From positions 3,463 to 49,481 of the forward strand of contig RCNO01000018.1 of the NCBI GenBank assembly GCA_003731685.1: a stretch of 46,019 nucleotides of DNA, given 5' to 3'. Origin of the DNA: Bacteroidetes/Chlorobi group bacterium MS-B_bin-24 (GTDB lineage Bacteria > Bacteroidota > Ignavibacteria > Kapaibacteriales > UBA2268). How positions within the stretch are numbered: position 1 is the first letter of the stretch; each line of letters begins with the position of its first letter. Under the pieces are notes generated by a model that did no database searches, was not told the origin of the DNA, and worked only from the letters and a program-made list of their open reading frames with translations. A program made the position numbers and the translations under genes. Of the stretch, positions 17,774 through 26,407 are shown one piece after another.

Positions 17774-19791
17774 ATGAGGGAACTTTTCTCTTTTTTGATT
17801 CTTTTCTCTTTTCACTTACAATTTCAATGTGTGGACAATATGTCCGTCGCGTTATTGTCGAAGAAGCCACAAATGCTTCTTGTGGACCTTGCGCCGCCCA
17901 AAACCCAACTTTCCAGCAATGGCTCAGCAATCACTTGGACAGGGTTATTCCAGTAATTTATCACGCTTGGTGGCCCGGCTCGAATGACCCAATGTACCGT
18001 TACGACACAAATATGAACCGCACGAGAATCATTTATTATGGCATCAGCGGTGTTCCGAACGGAAGGGTGAATGGCAAAATTGCACCGCCGTCTTCAAGCG
18101 GTTACTACGCAGGTGCCGTCGCCGATACCATTGCTTTGAATAATCAATTAAACCAAGAAAGTTTCTATTCCTTGATTGGCATAAAATTCACAATTTTTGA
18201 CGTTAATACCAACGATGGTTCCGGCTCTGTAAAAGTTGAAATCCAAACCGATGTCCCAATCAAAAATAAATACCTTCGTATTGCAATTTGCGAAGAGCAC
18301 CATTATTACGCCAGCGCAGGAAATAATGGCGAAAAAGATTTTTACTATCTCGCTCGGAAAATGTTGCCTGACGCCACTGGTACAATTTTGAATATGGAAG
18401 CAGGCGAAACCCAAAGCTTCTCTTTCAATTTCAATGTCGACCCATCCTTTACCGACGACCTTTATGCTGTGGCTTTCATTCAGGATGATGCAACGAAAGA
18501 AATTCTCCAAGGCAATTGGACAAAAAATAATCCAATCAAAGAACCAGATTATTTTGTTATTATTACAAATCCCCAGCTTATCGAGATTGGTAATACAGGC
18601 GATTCCTACCAACTTGATGCTTATGTACTAAATAATACACCCGCAGCTATCGACTTTGATGTTGAAGCAGACATTGTCGGTAGTATCCTATCGGATTGGA
18701 CTACTGAAATCGTTAACGGTACCCAGAACATTACTGTTCAGCCAAATTCCAAAGAGAAGGTTTCTCTTGCAGTCCAAATTGGCTCGACACCCTATGCAGC
18801 CGAAGTTGGTTTAAAGTTAAAAAATACTGCGAAGAATATTTATATGAACTCTGCCACCCTTAGGGTCTACCATAGTGGTATCCAACGATTGCACATTCTT
18901 GCGGGAGAAGAACAACATTCTATTATGCCAATAATTAAAGCAACACTTGGTGACAATTATATCTTCGACATTTCTTTATTGGATTTTGCCGCGAACGCAA
19001 GTAAATTTAATTCACTAAAAACAATCGTTTGGAACGGTAGTACAAATGGAGAATTTACCACTCCTTCTGCCAATATTATTACCGATGCCCTTAGTAACAA
19101 TAAAAACATTTTTATTCTTGGTGGCCATTTCAATCCTGGTATGACTTCCACAGGAATGTTACCCTATTTCGGAATTGCCTTTATCGCATATTGTCGCGAA
19201 GGTTATGGTACAGCCCCCTATCCAGTTAAACTTGCAGGACTTCCGGGCGACCCAATCACAGGGGATTTTGGAACCAACATCCAAGGCTATCTGATTAAAT
19301 ATTTGCTTCCACTATATAGAATTGTCAACAAACAAACTACCACCCCAATAATGACATTTGCTAAATCTGCCGACTCAATCTGTGCTGTAAAAGTTCAATT
19401 CGTAAATTCACGCGCTATTGTTCTTGGAATGAATCCATATATCATTGCAGACCCAACCCTCAGACAGAAATTAATTACTCGTTCATTGCAATGGCTCGAA
19501 GGAATCACCAGTGTCGAAGATGAAGTCCACTTCAGCAATGTTTCAATTGCTCCAAACCCAGCAACCTCTTTTGCATACTTGCATCTTACTTCCGATAAGT
19601 ACTTCGAAAATGTTGTTGTTCGCATCGTTGATAACACTGGCCGAATTTTACAAACTGCTTACAAAGGTTCGTTAGGTCAAGGCTCAAACACAATTCCAAT
19701 CCTGCTTACGGGGTTACCCAACCAGCAACTTTGGGTCGTAGTTGAGTCTAATGGCTCCACACAGGCAATTCCATTGATTAAGATAGAATAA
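17774..19791 (+). CDS. Secreted Omp28/thioredoxin-like protein with T9SS tail; frameshift in signal peptide
   Basis: Large secreted protein, about 670 residues. The ATG at 17774 follows a good Shine-Dalgarno GGAGG and encodes a signal-peptide start (MRELFSFLILFSF), but this frame closes soon. The body is in another frame from about 17812 (first in-frame ATG 17827). It begins YVRRVIVEEATNASCGPCA, a thioredoxin-like CGPC site as in Omp28-related outer-membrane proteins, and later SGVPNGRVNG. Adding one T to the run of four in TCTTTTCAC would join the two frames into a normal signal peptide followed by LTISMCGQYVRR. The C-terminus is a T9SS sorting domain (VSIAPNPATSFAYLHL to the end). The break may be a real mutation, a sequencing slip, or phase variation. 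A TAATTTTA box lies 30 bases upstream of the ATG. A strong terminator follows. Confidence 0.82.
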
Positions 19792-19821
19792 AAGTTAAAG
19801 ATATAATTGAAAATTTTCTTG

Positions 19822-19843
19822 GGGGGCGAAAAGTTTCGCCCCC
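19822..19843. terminator. Bidirectional terminator between convergent genes
   Basis: Perfect 10-bp stem GGGGGCGAAA/TTTCGCCCCC with a 2-nt loop (or 9 bp with a 4-nt loop). T-rich sequence lies on the right (TTTCTTTAAC) and A/T-rich sequence on the left, between the Omp28-like gene and convergent lysC. Confidence 0.85.
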
Positions 19844-19848
19844 TTTCT

Positions 19849-21213
19849 TTAACTAAACAAAATTGAATGGGATTCTTTCAGCAAATCCATTCCCAGTGTA
19901 GGTTTTGCAACTAAAAGCAAGGAATAATCGGACACAATGAGTGGAAATGGTAAAGCAAGATAATCAGAGAATGAAGTTAATATTTCATAAATTTTATTTT
20001 GCTCTTCTTCCTGAGCCCTAAGGACTTGATTTCCCACAATGGCAATTATTTCGACCGTGCGAGTTTCGATTTTCTCTGTTTGTAGAAGTTCGTGCAAAAA
20101 ATTCGATAAAATCGAGCCTTTTATAATTGCATAAAAATTGTTGCTATTTCCTGCAAAGAAAATAAGATTGGGAAAGTTCTTTTGCAGCAAATTGAAATAA
20201 AAGTGTGCATCTTTGGAATCTGTATCCAAACGCTTCGAAACCAAAACTGATGTGCCTACGAAAATTAAAGAGTGAAAGACCCCCGTCAGTTCCTTTGCCC
20301 TGTCGGGTGGAAGAATCAAAGTTCCTTCGAATTTTGAATTAAAAGTATTTAGAATCCTAACGGGGATATTCTTCGCGATTGCTGGCTTGATAGTTTCGGG
20401 ATGTAGAACCTTTGCACCAAAGAACGAAAGTTCCCCAACCTCCTCGAAAATCATTTTTCTAACAACTTGTACATTAGGAATAATCTTTGGGTCGGCTGTA
20501 AGAATTCCATCGACATCGGTCCAGATTTGAACTTCATGGGCATCAATGGAATAGCCAAAAAGTGCAGACGAAAGGTCGCTTCCACCTCTTCCCAAAGTAG
20601 TTGTCTCTTTCGACCAATTGCCAATAAATCCTTGTGTGATAATTATTTTGTAATTTTTGAAAATGTTGGTTATTTTCGTTCCATTCAGAGAAATTTTTGC
20701 CAAATCGGGCTTTGCATTCAAATAGACATTATCGGTATATATAACTTCCCTTGCATCAAGGAGATAACAACTCAATTCTTTTTGTAAAAGATATTGGTAG
20801 AAGATATTAGTCGAAAGAATTTCGCCATAGGAAAGAATTTCGGCAACGATTTTTGGCGTAATCTCTCCAAGTATTCTAACGCCTTCGATTAGTTTTTTCA
20901 AACTTTCGAAGATAAAATTAACTGTTTTAATACATTGTGCTGTTTTATAACCATCTCGAAAAAGGTCGACAATAAGTTGGATGTGCCTATTTTCTAACTC
21001 CTCAACAAGTTGGTTTGTTTCGGTTCTGTTTGAATCGAGGCACATTTCAGAAATTTTCAGCAAAGTATCGGTAACTCCCGAGCACGCCGAAAGAACCACT
21101 ATGAGTTTATTCCCGTTTGTATTTTGTTGAACGATGCGGTAGGCTTGTTCCATTGCGAGATGGCTTCCGACGGAAGTCCCACCAAACTTTAAGATCTTGA
21201 TAGGCATAGGCAC
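19849..21213 (-). CDS. lysC: Aspartate kinase
   Basis: Catalyses phosphorylation of L-aspartate, first step to lysine, threonine and methionine. Motifs: ILKFGGTSVGS (residues 7-17), VVLSACSGVTDTLLKI, AEILSYGEILST, TTLGRGGSDLSSA, WTDVDGILTADPKII, and SFFGAKVLHPETIKPA. The C-terminal regulatory part has two ACT-like stretches (LIFVGTSVLVSKRL and TRTVEIIAIVGNQVL), so feedback inhibition is likely. It is a monofunctional enzyme (454 residues), without a homoserine dehydrogenase part. Two ATGs (21213 and 21207) follow an AAGGTG ribosome site; either could start. It lies 3 bases downstream of hemB, a functionally unrelated operon partner. Confidence 0.95.
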   Translation of the reverse strand: MPMPIKILKFGGTSVGSHLAMEQAYRIVQQNTNGNKLIVVLSACSGVTDTLLKISEMCLDSNRTETNQLVEELENRHIQLIVDLFRDGYKTAQCIKTVNFIFESLKKLIEGVRILGEITPKIVAEILSYGEILSTNIFYQYLLQKELSCYLLDAREVIYTDNVYLNAKPDLAKISLNGTKITNIFKNYKIIITQGFIGNWSKETTTLGRGGSDLSSALFGYSIDAHEVQIWTDVDGILTADPKIIPNVQVVRKMIFEEVGELSFFGAKVLHPETIKPAIAKNIPVRILNTFNSKFEGTLILPPDRAKELTGVFHSLIFVGTSVLVSKRLDTDSKDAHFYFNLLQKNFPNLIFFAGNSNNFYAIIKGSILSNFLHELLQTEKIETRTVEIIAIVGNQVLRAQEEEQNKIYEILTSFSDYLALPFPLIVSDYSLLLVAKPTLGMDLLKESHSILFS

Positions 21214-21216
21214 CTT

Positions 21217-22200
21217 TTAAATTTTCCCTTCGTCTATAAGTTTTGCCAAATCCTTTGCAAAATAAGTTAAGATTAAATCAGCACCTGCTCGTTTAATGGC
21301 GTAAATCGATTCAACCATAACCTTCTGTTCGTCCAACCATCCGTGTATTCCTGCGGATTTAATCATAGCATATTCGCCGCTAACCTGATATGCGGCTACT
21401 GGAACTTCGAAACTTTGTTTTATGCGATAAATAATATCCAAATAAAAACTTGACGGTTTGACCATCACAATATCGGCACCTTCAACAATATCTTGTTCGG
21501 CTTCTCGAACTGCTTCGTTAGAATTGCGAAAATCCATTTGGTGGGATTTTCTATCCCCAAATTTTGGGGCCCCTTGTGCAGCTTCGCGGAATGGACCATA
21601 CAGTGATGAAGCAAACTTGGCGCTGTAACTCATAATTGGAATATCTGTAAAACCATTGTCGTCAAGAACTTGTCGGATAATCTGCACTCTTCCATCCATC
21701 ATATCCGAAGGTGCCACCATATCGGCTCCCGCTTGGGCTTGGGTCAATGCAATTTTGGCATAAAGTCCTATGGAGCGGTCGTTATCGATTATCTCCCCAT
21801 CAAGAACTCCGCAATGCCCGTGACTGGTATATTCACAAAGGCATACATCGGTAATTACAATCAGGTCCTTCACTTCTTTCTTAATTGCTCTAACTGCTCT
21901 TTGGATGATTCCATTTTCGGAATAAGCATCGCTGCCCAGCGGGTCCTTATGCTCAGGAATTCCAAATAAAATCACCGCAGGAATTCCCAGCTCTGCAACG
22001 ATTTTGCACTCCTCGACAATGTTGTCGATTGACATTTGGAAAACTCCGGGCATCGAGTTAACAGGGTTTTTGACCTTCTCGCCATAGATAACAAAGAGTG
22101 GATAAATTAAATCGTTTTTGCTTATTGTGGTCTCTGCAATCATATTTCGCAAAAGTTGATTTTTTCGCAAACGACGAAAACGCCAGAATTTTTCCGCCAT
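21217..22200 (-). CDS. hemB: Delta-aminolevulinic acid dehydratase (porphobilinogen synthase)
   Basis: Condenses two 5-aminolevulinate molecules to porphobilinogen in heme synthesis. Active-site lysines are in SYSAKFAS and VMVKPSSFY. The zinc-binding Cys triad is in DVCLCEYTSHGHCG, marking the Zn-dependent class. About 327 residues from the ATG at 22200 (MAEKFWRFRRLR); an ATG at 22227 would add nine residues and encroach on the promoter-like TAATTTTG. hemC lies 14 kb away in the window rather than adjacent. It is followed after 3 bases by lysC. Confidence 0.96.
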   Translation of the reverse strand: MAEKFWRFRRLRKNQLLRNMIAETTISKNDLIYPLFVIYGEKVKNPVNSMPGVFQMSIDNIVEECKIVAELGIPAVILFGIPEHKDPLGSDAYSENGIIQRAVRAIKKEVKDLIVITDVCLCEYTSHGHCGVLDGEIIDNDRSIGLYAKIALTQAQAGADMVAPSDMMDGRVQIIRQVLDDNGFTDIPIMSYSAKFASSLYGPFREAAQGAPKFGDRKSHQMDFRNSNEAVREAEQDIVEGADIVMVKPSSFYLDIIYRIKQSFEVPVAAYQVSGEYAMIKSAGIHGWLDEQKVMVESIYAIKRAGADLILTYFAKDLAKLIDEGKI

Positions 22201-22224
22201 CTTTTCACCAAAAATTTTAAAATT

Positions 22225-22232
22225 CAAAATTA
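22225..22232 (-). promoter_or_regulatory. Putative TAATTTTG -7 promoter element for hemB
   Basis: Exact TAATTTTG on the minus strand, 32 bases before the hemB ATG at 22200, in an AT-rich spacer shared with the divergent leucine-rich-repeat gene. Confidence 0.5.
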
Positions 22233-22304
22233 ATATTAAAATTTGTTTTGCTATTCCCTCTGGTTTTTATATTTTACATTTTGTTAAACAAATTCTTTTT
22301 TGAA

Positions 22305-23243
22305 ATGCAAAGTAAATCGGAAAATTTAAAGGTTTCGATAAGCGAAAGAACGAAGATTCAGCTTCGGGAGCTGTTGAAAAACCCTCTGGAAGTTTTGAAA
22401 TTGGACTTGCATCTCCGCGAACTCGAAGAAGTCCCACCCGAAATTTTTGAGTTCACAAATCTTCGTGAATTGAATTTAAGGAACAACCACTTAAAATCGC
22501 TTCCCAGCGAAATCTCTCGTCTGAAACATTTAGAAAAATTAGAACTTGGCGGAAACAATTTCCGTGAGTTTCCCGAGGTAGTTACAAAGATTCATACGTT
22601 GACCTACCTCGATTTGAGTTGGAATGCCATCGAATCGGTTCCCAATTCTATTGAAAGTCTAAGGAACTTAGAAACTTTGAGCCTGAACAATAACCAAATC
22701 AAAGAACTGCCCGAAGCTATCGGCAATCTTACAAATCTACGGATTCTTGCTCTCAACAACAATTCTCTCGAATATTTACCCGAAACTATTGGCAATCTGA
22801 TTAATCTCGAAGAACTTTATGCGTTCGAAAACAATCTTCGTGCAATCCCAAAATCCATTGGAAATTGTGTCAATTTGAAGAAACTCGAACTCCAAGAGAA
22901 CTTCATTTCCGAAATTCCCTGCGAGATTGGGAAATTGGAAAAGCTCGAAAAGCTTCGTCTTTATAAAAATTTGCTCCGCAATCTACCCGATACCATTGGA
23001 AATTTAAAGAGTCTTACCAAACTTTTGTTATATGAAAATCAAATTTCAGAATTGCCTGAATCTATTGGGAATCTACACAATTTGGTGGAACTGGATTTAA
23101 GCGGAAATGAATTAATGTCGCTTCCGGAAAGTTTGTATGGACTGAAGAATTTGTTTCGAATTTCGCTTGCAAACAACCAGTTTCCAAAAGATTTTATCTT
23201 TATTTTGCGCGAACGGTTCCCGGTTTCGACAATTGAGTTATAG
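22305..23243 (+). CDS. Leucine-rich repeat protein
   Basis: About 312 residues made almost wholly of 23-residue leucine-rich repeats of the LxxLxLxxNxLxxLPxxIGNLxN type, similar to the bacterial and plant intracellular LRR class. Some eleven regular repeats run from LDLHLRELEEVPPEI to LVELDLSGNELMSLPESL, and a degenerate last unit caps the array. No catalytic domain is visible, so it is a likely protein-binding scaffold with unknown partner. I start at ATG 22305 (MQSKSENLKV); an upstream in-frame ATG at 22248 would add a strongly hydrophobic segment (MLFPLVFIFYILLNKFFF) and would make the protein membrane-anchored. That upstream DNA is AT-rich and promoter-like (TACATTTTG), so the short cytoplasmic form is preferred. 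It converges on accC with an 11-base gap. Confidence 0.9.
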   Translation: MQSKSENLKVSISERTKIQLRELLKNPLEVLKLDLHLRELEEVPPEIFEFTNLRELNLRNNHLKSLPSEISRLKHLEKLELGGNNFREFPEVVTKIHTLTYLDLSWNAIESVPNSIESLRNLETLSLNNNQIKELPEAIGNLTNLRILALNNNSLEYLPETIGNLINLEELYAFENNLRAIPKSIGNCVNLKKLELQENFISEIPCEIGKLEKLEKLRLYKNLLRNLPDTIGNLKSLTKLLLYENQISELPESIGNLHNLVELDLSGNELMSLPESLYGLKNLFRISLANNQFPKDFIFILRERFPVSTIEL

Positions 23244-23254
23244 TCGATTAAGCA

Positions 23255-24595
23255 TCACTTTTGCCAGTCGACTCTTTCGAGATATTTAGTATCAATATTT
23301 CCCGCAAGGAAGTCGGGATTTTCCATCATTTTTAAATGGAAGGGAATTGTGGTCGGAACGCCTTCGATTACGAACTCTTCGAGTGCTCTCTTCATCTTTA
23401 CGATTGCTTCTTCGCGGCTCCGTCCCCAAGTAATTAACTTGGCAAGTAGCGAATCATAATATGGTGGAATCACATATTCCTGATAAATATGGGAATCGAT
23501 TCTTACCCCGTGTCCACCCGGGAAATGAAGACTTGTGATTTTCCCCGGCGAGGGACGAAAATCGTTGTATGGGTCTTCGGCAATGATTCGGCATTCAATG
23601 CTATGAAATTTCGGCTCTTGTATAGTTAAAGAAAGATGCTCACCTGAAGCTATCCTGATTTGCTCCTTGATTAAATCCACACACAGAGACTCCTCGGTAA
23701 CAGGATGTTCAACCTGAATACGCGTATTCATTTCCATAAAATAAAAATTTACGTCTTGGTCGACAAGGAATTCAATCGTACCCGGACCAATATAATTTAC
23801 TGCACGAGCACCAGCAATAGCTGCTTCGCCCATTCTTCGACGAAGTTCGGGCGTAACAACTGGGCTTGGAGCCTCTTCGATTAATTTTTGGTGGCGGCGC
23901 TGCAATGAACATTCTCTTTCGTTCAAATGAATTATGTTGCCGAACTTATCGCCAAGTACCTGAACCTCGATGTGGCGAGATTTGCCAAGCAATTTCTCGA
24001 TATAAACATCGGGGCTACCGAAGAAACTTCCAGCCTCGGCTTTGGCAATGCCAAAAGATTTTGCCAACTCTTCACGGTCGTGAACCACACGCATTCCACG
24101 CCCCCCACCTCCAGCCGCCGCTTTTATAATAATTGGGTAACCAATTTCTTCGGCAACCGAAATTGCTTCGTCGAGCGAATGCACTATCCCATTGCTCCCA
24201 GGGATAACAGGAACCCCAGCCTTTTGCATTGTTTCCTTGGCAACCGATTTGTTCCCCATCCGAGATATTGAATCGGGCTTGGGACCAATGAAAATAAACC
24301 CCGAAGCTTCGCAAATCTCGGCAAATGTTGCATTTTCGGCAAGGAAACCATAGCCGGGATGAATTGCATCGCAATTGGTGATTTGAGCAGCAGAAATTAT
24401 GGCTGGAATATAAAGATAACTTTTTGCCGGTGATGGCGGTCCAATGCAGACCGCCTCGTCGGCAAACTTAACCGGAAGCGAAAGTGCATCGGCTTCGGAA
24501 TAAACTACAACAGTTTTGATTCCAAGTTCCTTACAGGCACGAATTATTCTTAATGCTATTTCGCCACGATTTGCGATAAGTATTTTTTTTATCAT
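23255..24595 (-). CDS. accC: Biotin carboxylase subunit of acetyl-CoA carboxylase
   Basis: ATP-dependent carboxylation of biotin on AccB, first half of the acetyl-CoA carboxylase reaction. N-terminal [33 protein letters not shown], glycine-rich ATP-grasp loop [34 protein letters not shown], and [14 protein letters not shown] are all intact. 446 residues is the standard length. It is third gene of the efp-accB-accC run; a 10-base gap separates it from accB. Confidence 0.97.
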   Translation of the reverse strand: MIKKILIANRGEIALRIIRACKELGIKTVVVYSEADALSLPVKFADEAVCIGPPSPAKSYLYIPAIISAAQITNCDAIHPGYGFLAENATFAEICEASGFIFIGPKPDSISRMGNKSVAKETMQKAGVPVIPGSNGIVHSLDEAISVAEEIGYPIIIKAAAGGGGRGMRVVHDREELAKSFGIAKAEAGSFFGSPDVYIEKLLGKSRHIEVQVLGDKFGNIIHLNERECSLQRRHQKLIEEAPSPVVTPELRRRMGEAAIAGARAVNYIGPGTIEFLVDQDVNFYFMEMNTRIQVEHPVTEESLCVDLIKEQIRIASGEHLSLTIQEPKFHSIECRIIAEDPYNDFRPSPGKITSLHFPGGHGVRIDSHIYQEYVIPPYYDSLLAKLITWGRSREEAIVKMKRALEEFVIEGVPTTIPFHLKMMENPDFLAGNIDTKYLERVDWQK

Positions 24596-24605
24596 AGTAT
24601 TAAAA

Positions 24606-25088
24606 TTAATCCGGTTTAATAAGCATCAGGGTTTGGTTGTATTCCACAGGCTTGCCATTCTCAACAAGAATCTCGACCACAGTTCCGGCTATATCGCTTT
24701 CGATTTCGTTCATCACCTTCATCGCTTCGACAATGCACAAAGTTTGCCCGGGGACAACGTGGGAACCGACTTCGACAAATGGCTCCGCCTCGGGCGACGG
24801 TGCCCGGTAGAAAGTCCCCACAATCGGAGAATTAATTTTATGGTAAGTGGTTGTTGGTGGTGTGGATAGGGATTTATCTGCCTCTTTTGCCAAAGGCTCT
24901 TCGGGCACAGTTTGAATAGAGACTCGCGGTTGCTGAACTACCTGCTCCCCTAATGTATACGCTTGATTGTTTTGCACCGGTGCTTTCCGCGAAAGAGAAA
25001 TCTTTATCCCTTCCTCCTCGATTGTTAAATCGGTTAATGAACTTTGGTCAAAGATTTTTAAAATTTTTCTTAAATAATTTAAATCCAT
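24606..25088 (-). CDS. accB: Biotin carboxyl carrier protein
   Basis: Carries biotin for acetyl-CoA carboxylase. The biotinylation site [10 protein letters not shown] is near residue 123, within a normal C-terminal lipoyl/biotinyl fold ([24 protein letters not shown]). The N-terminal helix ([27 protein letters not shown]) and a Pro/Thr/Glu-rich linker with a PTTT stretch are typical. It is 160 residues. Located between efp and accC, spacing 8 and 10 bases, so translationally close-packed. Confidence 0.96.
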   Translation of the reverse strand: MDLNYLRKILKIFDQSSLTDLTIEEEGIKISLSRKAPVQNNQAYTLGEQVVQQPRVSIQTVPEEPLAKEADKSLSTPPTTTYHKINSPIVGTFYRAPSPEAEPFVEVGSHVVPGQTLCIVEAMKVMNEIESDIAGTVVEILVENGKPVEYNQTLMLIKPD

Positions 25089-25096
25089 ATATTTCC

Positions 25097-25672
25097 TTAT
25101 TGATTTTCTTTAACCCGTTCAACATATTCCCCAGTTCGGGTATCGACACGAATTAAATCGCCTTCGTTAACAAAAATCGGAACTTGTATGGTGTACCCGC
25201 TTTCCAAAACAGCCGGCTTGAGTACATACGTTGCTGTGTCGCCACGAACTCCGGGCTCGGTTTGAACAACCCGCAGATTGACATGGGGAGGCAATTCAAC
25301 CCCAATCGGCTGTCCATCGACAAAGTTAATCTGGACCTCCTGATTTTCGGTTAAAAAATTCACGGCATTACCAACCAAATCCTCGTCGAGGGGAATTTGC
25401 TCGAATGTTTCCATATCCATAAAGTAAAAAGTATTGCCGTCCCGATAAAGATATTGATAATTCTTTCGTTCGACATAAACGAATTCAATAGACTCGCCCG
25501 AACGGAAGCGATATTCATTCAATCGACCGGTTTTCATATTGCGCATTTTAACTTGATAAAACGCGCGCAGATTTCCGGGAGTTCGGTGTTCCGATTCAAG
25601 GACGACGTGCAACTCGCCGTTAAAATTGATAACAGCCCCCGGTCTTAAATCCGATGTTGTTCCCATTGGCAT
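25097..25672 (-). CDS. efp: Elongation factor P with Asn at the tip position
   Basis: Relieves ribosome stalling at polyproline stretches. 191 residues with three beta-barrel domains; N-terminal [20 protein letters not shown] and C-terminal [18 protein letters not shown] are typical. The loop that normally carries the modified residue (PGKG in Escherichia coli, Lys34) reads [10 protein letters not shown], so Asn replaces the modified Lys or Arg. This predicts neither beta-lysylation nor rhamnosylation at this place. It is the first gene of efp-accB-accC, just downstream of tRNA-Cys on the same strand. I am sure of the family; how this variant works is not known to me. Confidence 0.96.
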   Translation of the reverse strand: MPMGTTSDLRPGAVINFNGELHVVLESEHRTPGNLRAFYQVKMRNMKTGRLNEYRFRSGESIEFVYVERKNYQYLYRDGNTFYFMDMETFEQIPLDEDLVGNAVNFLTENQEVQINFVDGQPIGVELPPHVNLRVVQTEPGVRGDTATYVLKPAVLESGYTIQVPIFVNEGDLIRVDTRTGEYVERVKENQ

Positions 25673-25718
25673 AATTCTATCTCCGTTTTGTTTAACCTAT
25701 GTGTTGAGTATAAAAAAG

Positions 25719-25789
25719 AGGTGCCAGCCGGATTCGAACCGACGTAGGAGGTTTTGCAGACCTCTGCCTAACCACTCGGCCATGGCACC
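25719..25789 (-). tRNA. tRNA-Cys (GCA)
   Basis: Minus-strand cloverleaf of 71 bases. Acceptor stem GGTGCCA/TGGCACC, D-arm GCCGAGTGGTTAGGC, anticodon stem GAGGT/ACCTC with loop CTGCAAA giving anticodon GCA, T-arm GTCGG-TTCGAAT-CCGGC, discriminator T as expected for tRNA-Cys. CCA is not encoded. It lies 46 bases upstream of efp and could share a transcript. Confidence 0.97.
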
Positions 25790-25866
25790 AATCAGGATTA
25801 CAAAATTAAACAAAAATTTTTAAAAATCCAAACAATGATTAATATCCTCTGGCACATCTTTGTTTT

Positions 25867-26164
25867 GTAGGGGCGAAAAATTTTTCGCCCATCCAGATCG
25901 TTCTCATTTGTGGATAGTTTCGTGGGGCAATTCAGGAATTGCCCCTGCAAGATATTAAATTATTTGGTGTTTTAACTGAAAACCCGATTTCCTGCAGCAA
26001 ACAGGCTTCATTACAAAAAGACATCGGATGTTTTCGAAACATCCGATGTTTGAAAATATTTGTAGTGGCAACCGGCCAGTCGCCCCTATGGTTGTGATGA
26101 TGCAGTGGAAATGGTTGAGCATTATGTTTTGTTATGTAAGGGCAAGTTATGAATTGCCCCTACA
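25867..26164. repeat. Nest of unrelated palindromic repeats in a gene-free region
   Basis: The 618-base spacer 25790-26407 has no convincing gene. It holds at least five palindromes: GGGCGAAAAATTTTTCGCCC (25871-25890, perfect); GGGGCAATTC/GAATTGCCCC (25924-25945, 2-nt loop); the 33-nt hairpin repeat at 26019-26051; an imperfect one with core ACCGGCCAGT framed by GTAGTGGC and GCCCCTAT (26062-26089); and TGTAAGGGCAA/TTGCCCCTACA (26135-26164, one mismatch). Four of the five share a GTAGGGGC...GCCCCTAC-like outer frame with different inner cores. Confidence 0.75.
26019..26051. repeat. 33-nt hairpin repeat, copy 2
   Basis: Left arm AGACATCGGATGTTT (26019-26033), loop TCG, right arm AAACATCCGATGTTT (26037-26051); one base of the right arm differs from consensus. 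Unlike the other three copies the right flank is TGAAA, not CTGGA. Confidence 0.9.
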
Positions 26165-26320
26165 AATTTTGAATTACAAAGAATTTTGTAAATATTGGAC
26201 GGATTGTCTTGGGTAATCTCATAATTTTTAGAGCATATTTCACTTGTTCAATAAGTTTTCGAAGCCAATCGGTAAATCTTCTTCGGTTTGGCAATGATAA
26301 TATTTCCTGAGTTCTAAACA

Positions 26321-26373
26321 AAGAGCATCGGGAAGTTGTTCCAATGTAAATTTGGGTCAATCCCGATGCTCTT
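26321..26373 (-). terminator. Long-loop hairpin, possible terminator of the OPT gene
   Basis: 13-base perfect arms AAGAGCATCGGGA (26321-26333) and TCCCGATGCTCTT (26361-26373) with a 27-nt loop. It lies about 35 bases past the OPT stop; on the minus strand the right side runs into CTCTTTGTTTAG, a modest T-run. The loop is long, so a recombination or regulatory role is also possible. Confidence 0.5.
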
Positions 26374-26407
26374 CTTATGTTCAAATCTATTTTCCGTAGC
26401 CAAAAGT

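Noticed and set aside
26160-26384. 74-residue minus-strand reading frame in the repeat nest
   Set aside because: Its start lies past one arm of the long hairpin; no homology-like motif or ribosome site. A degraded gene fragment cannot be excluded but is not supported.
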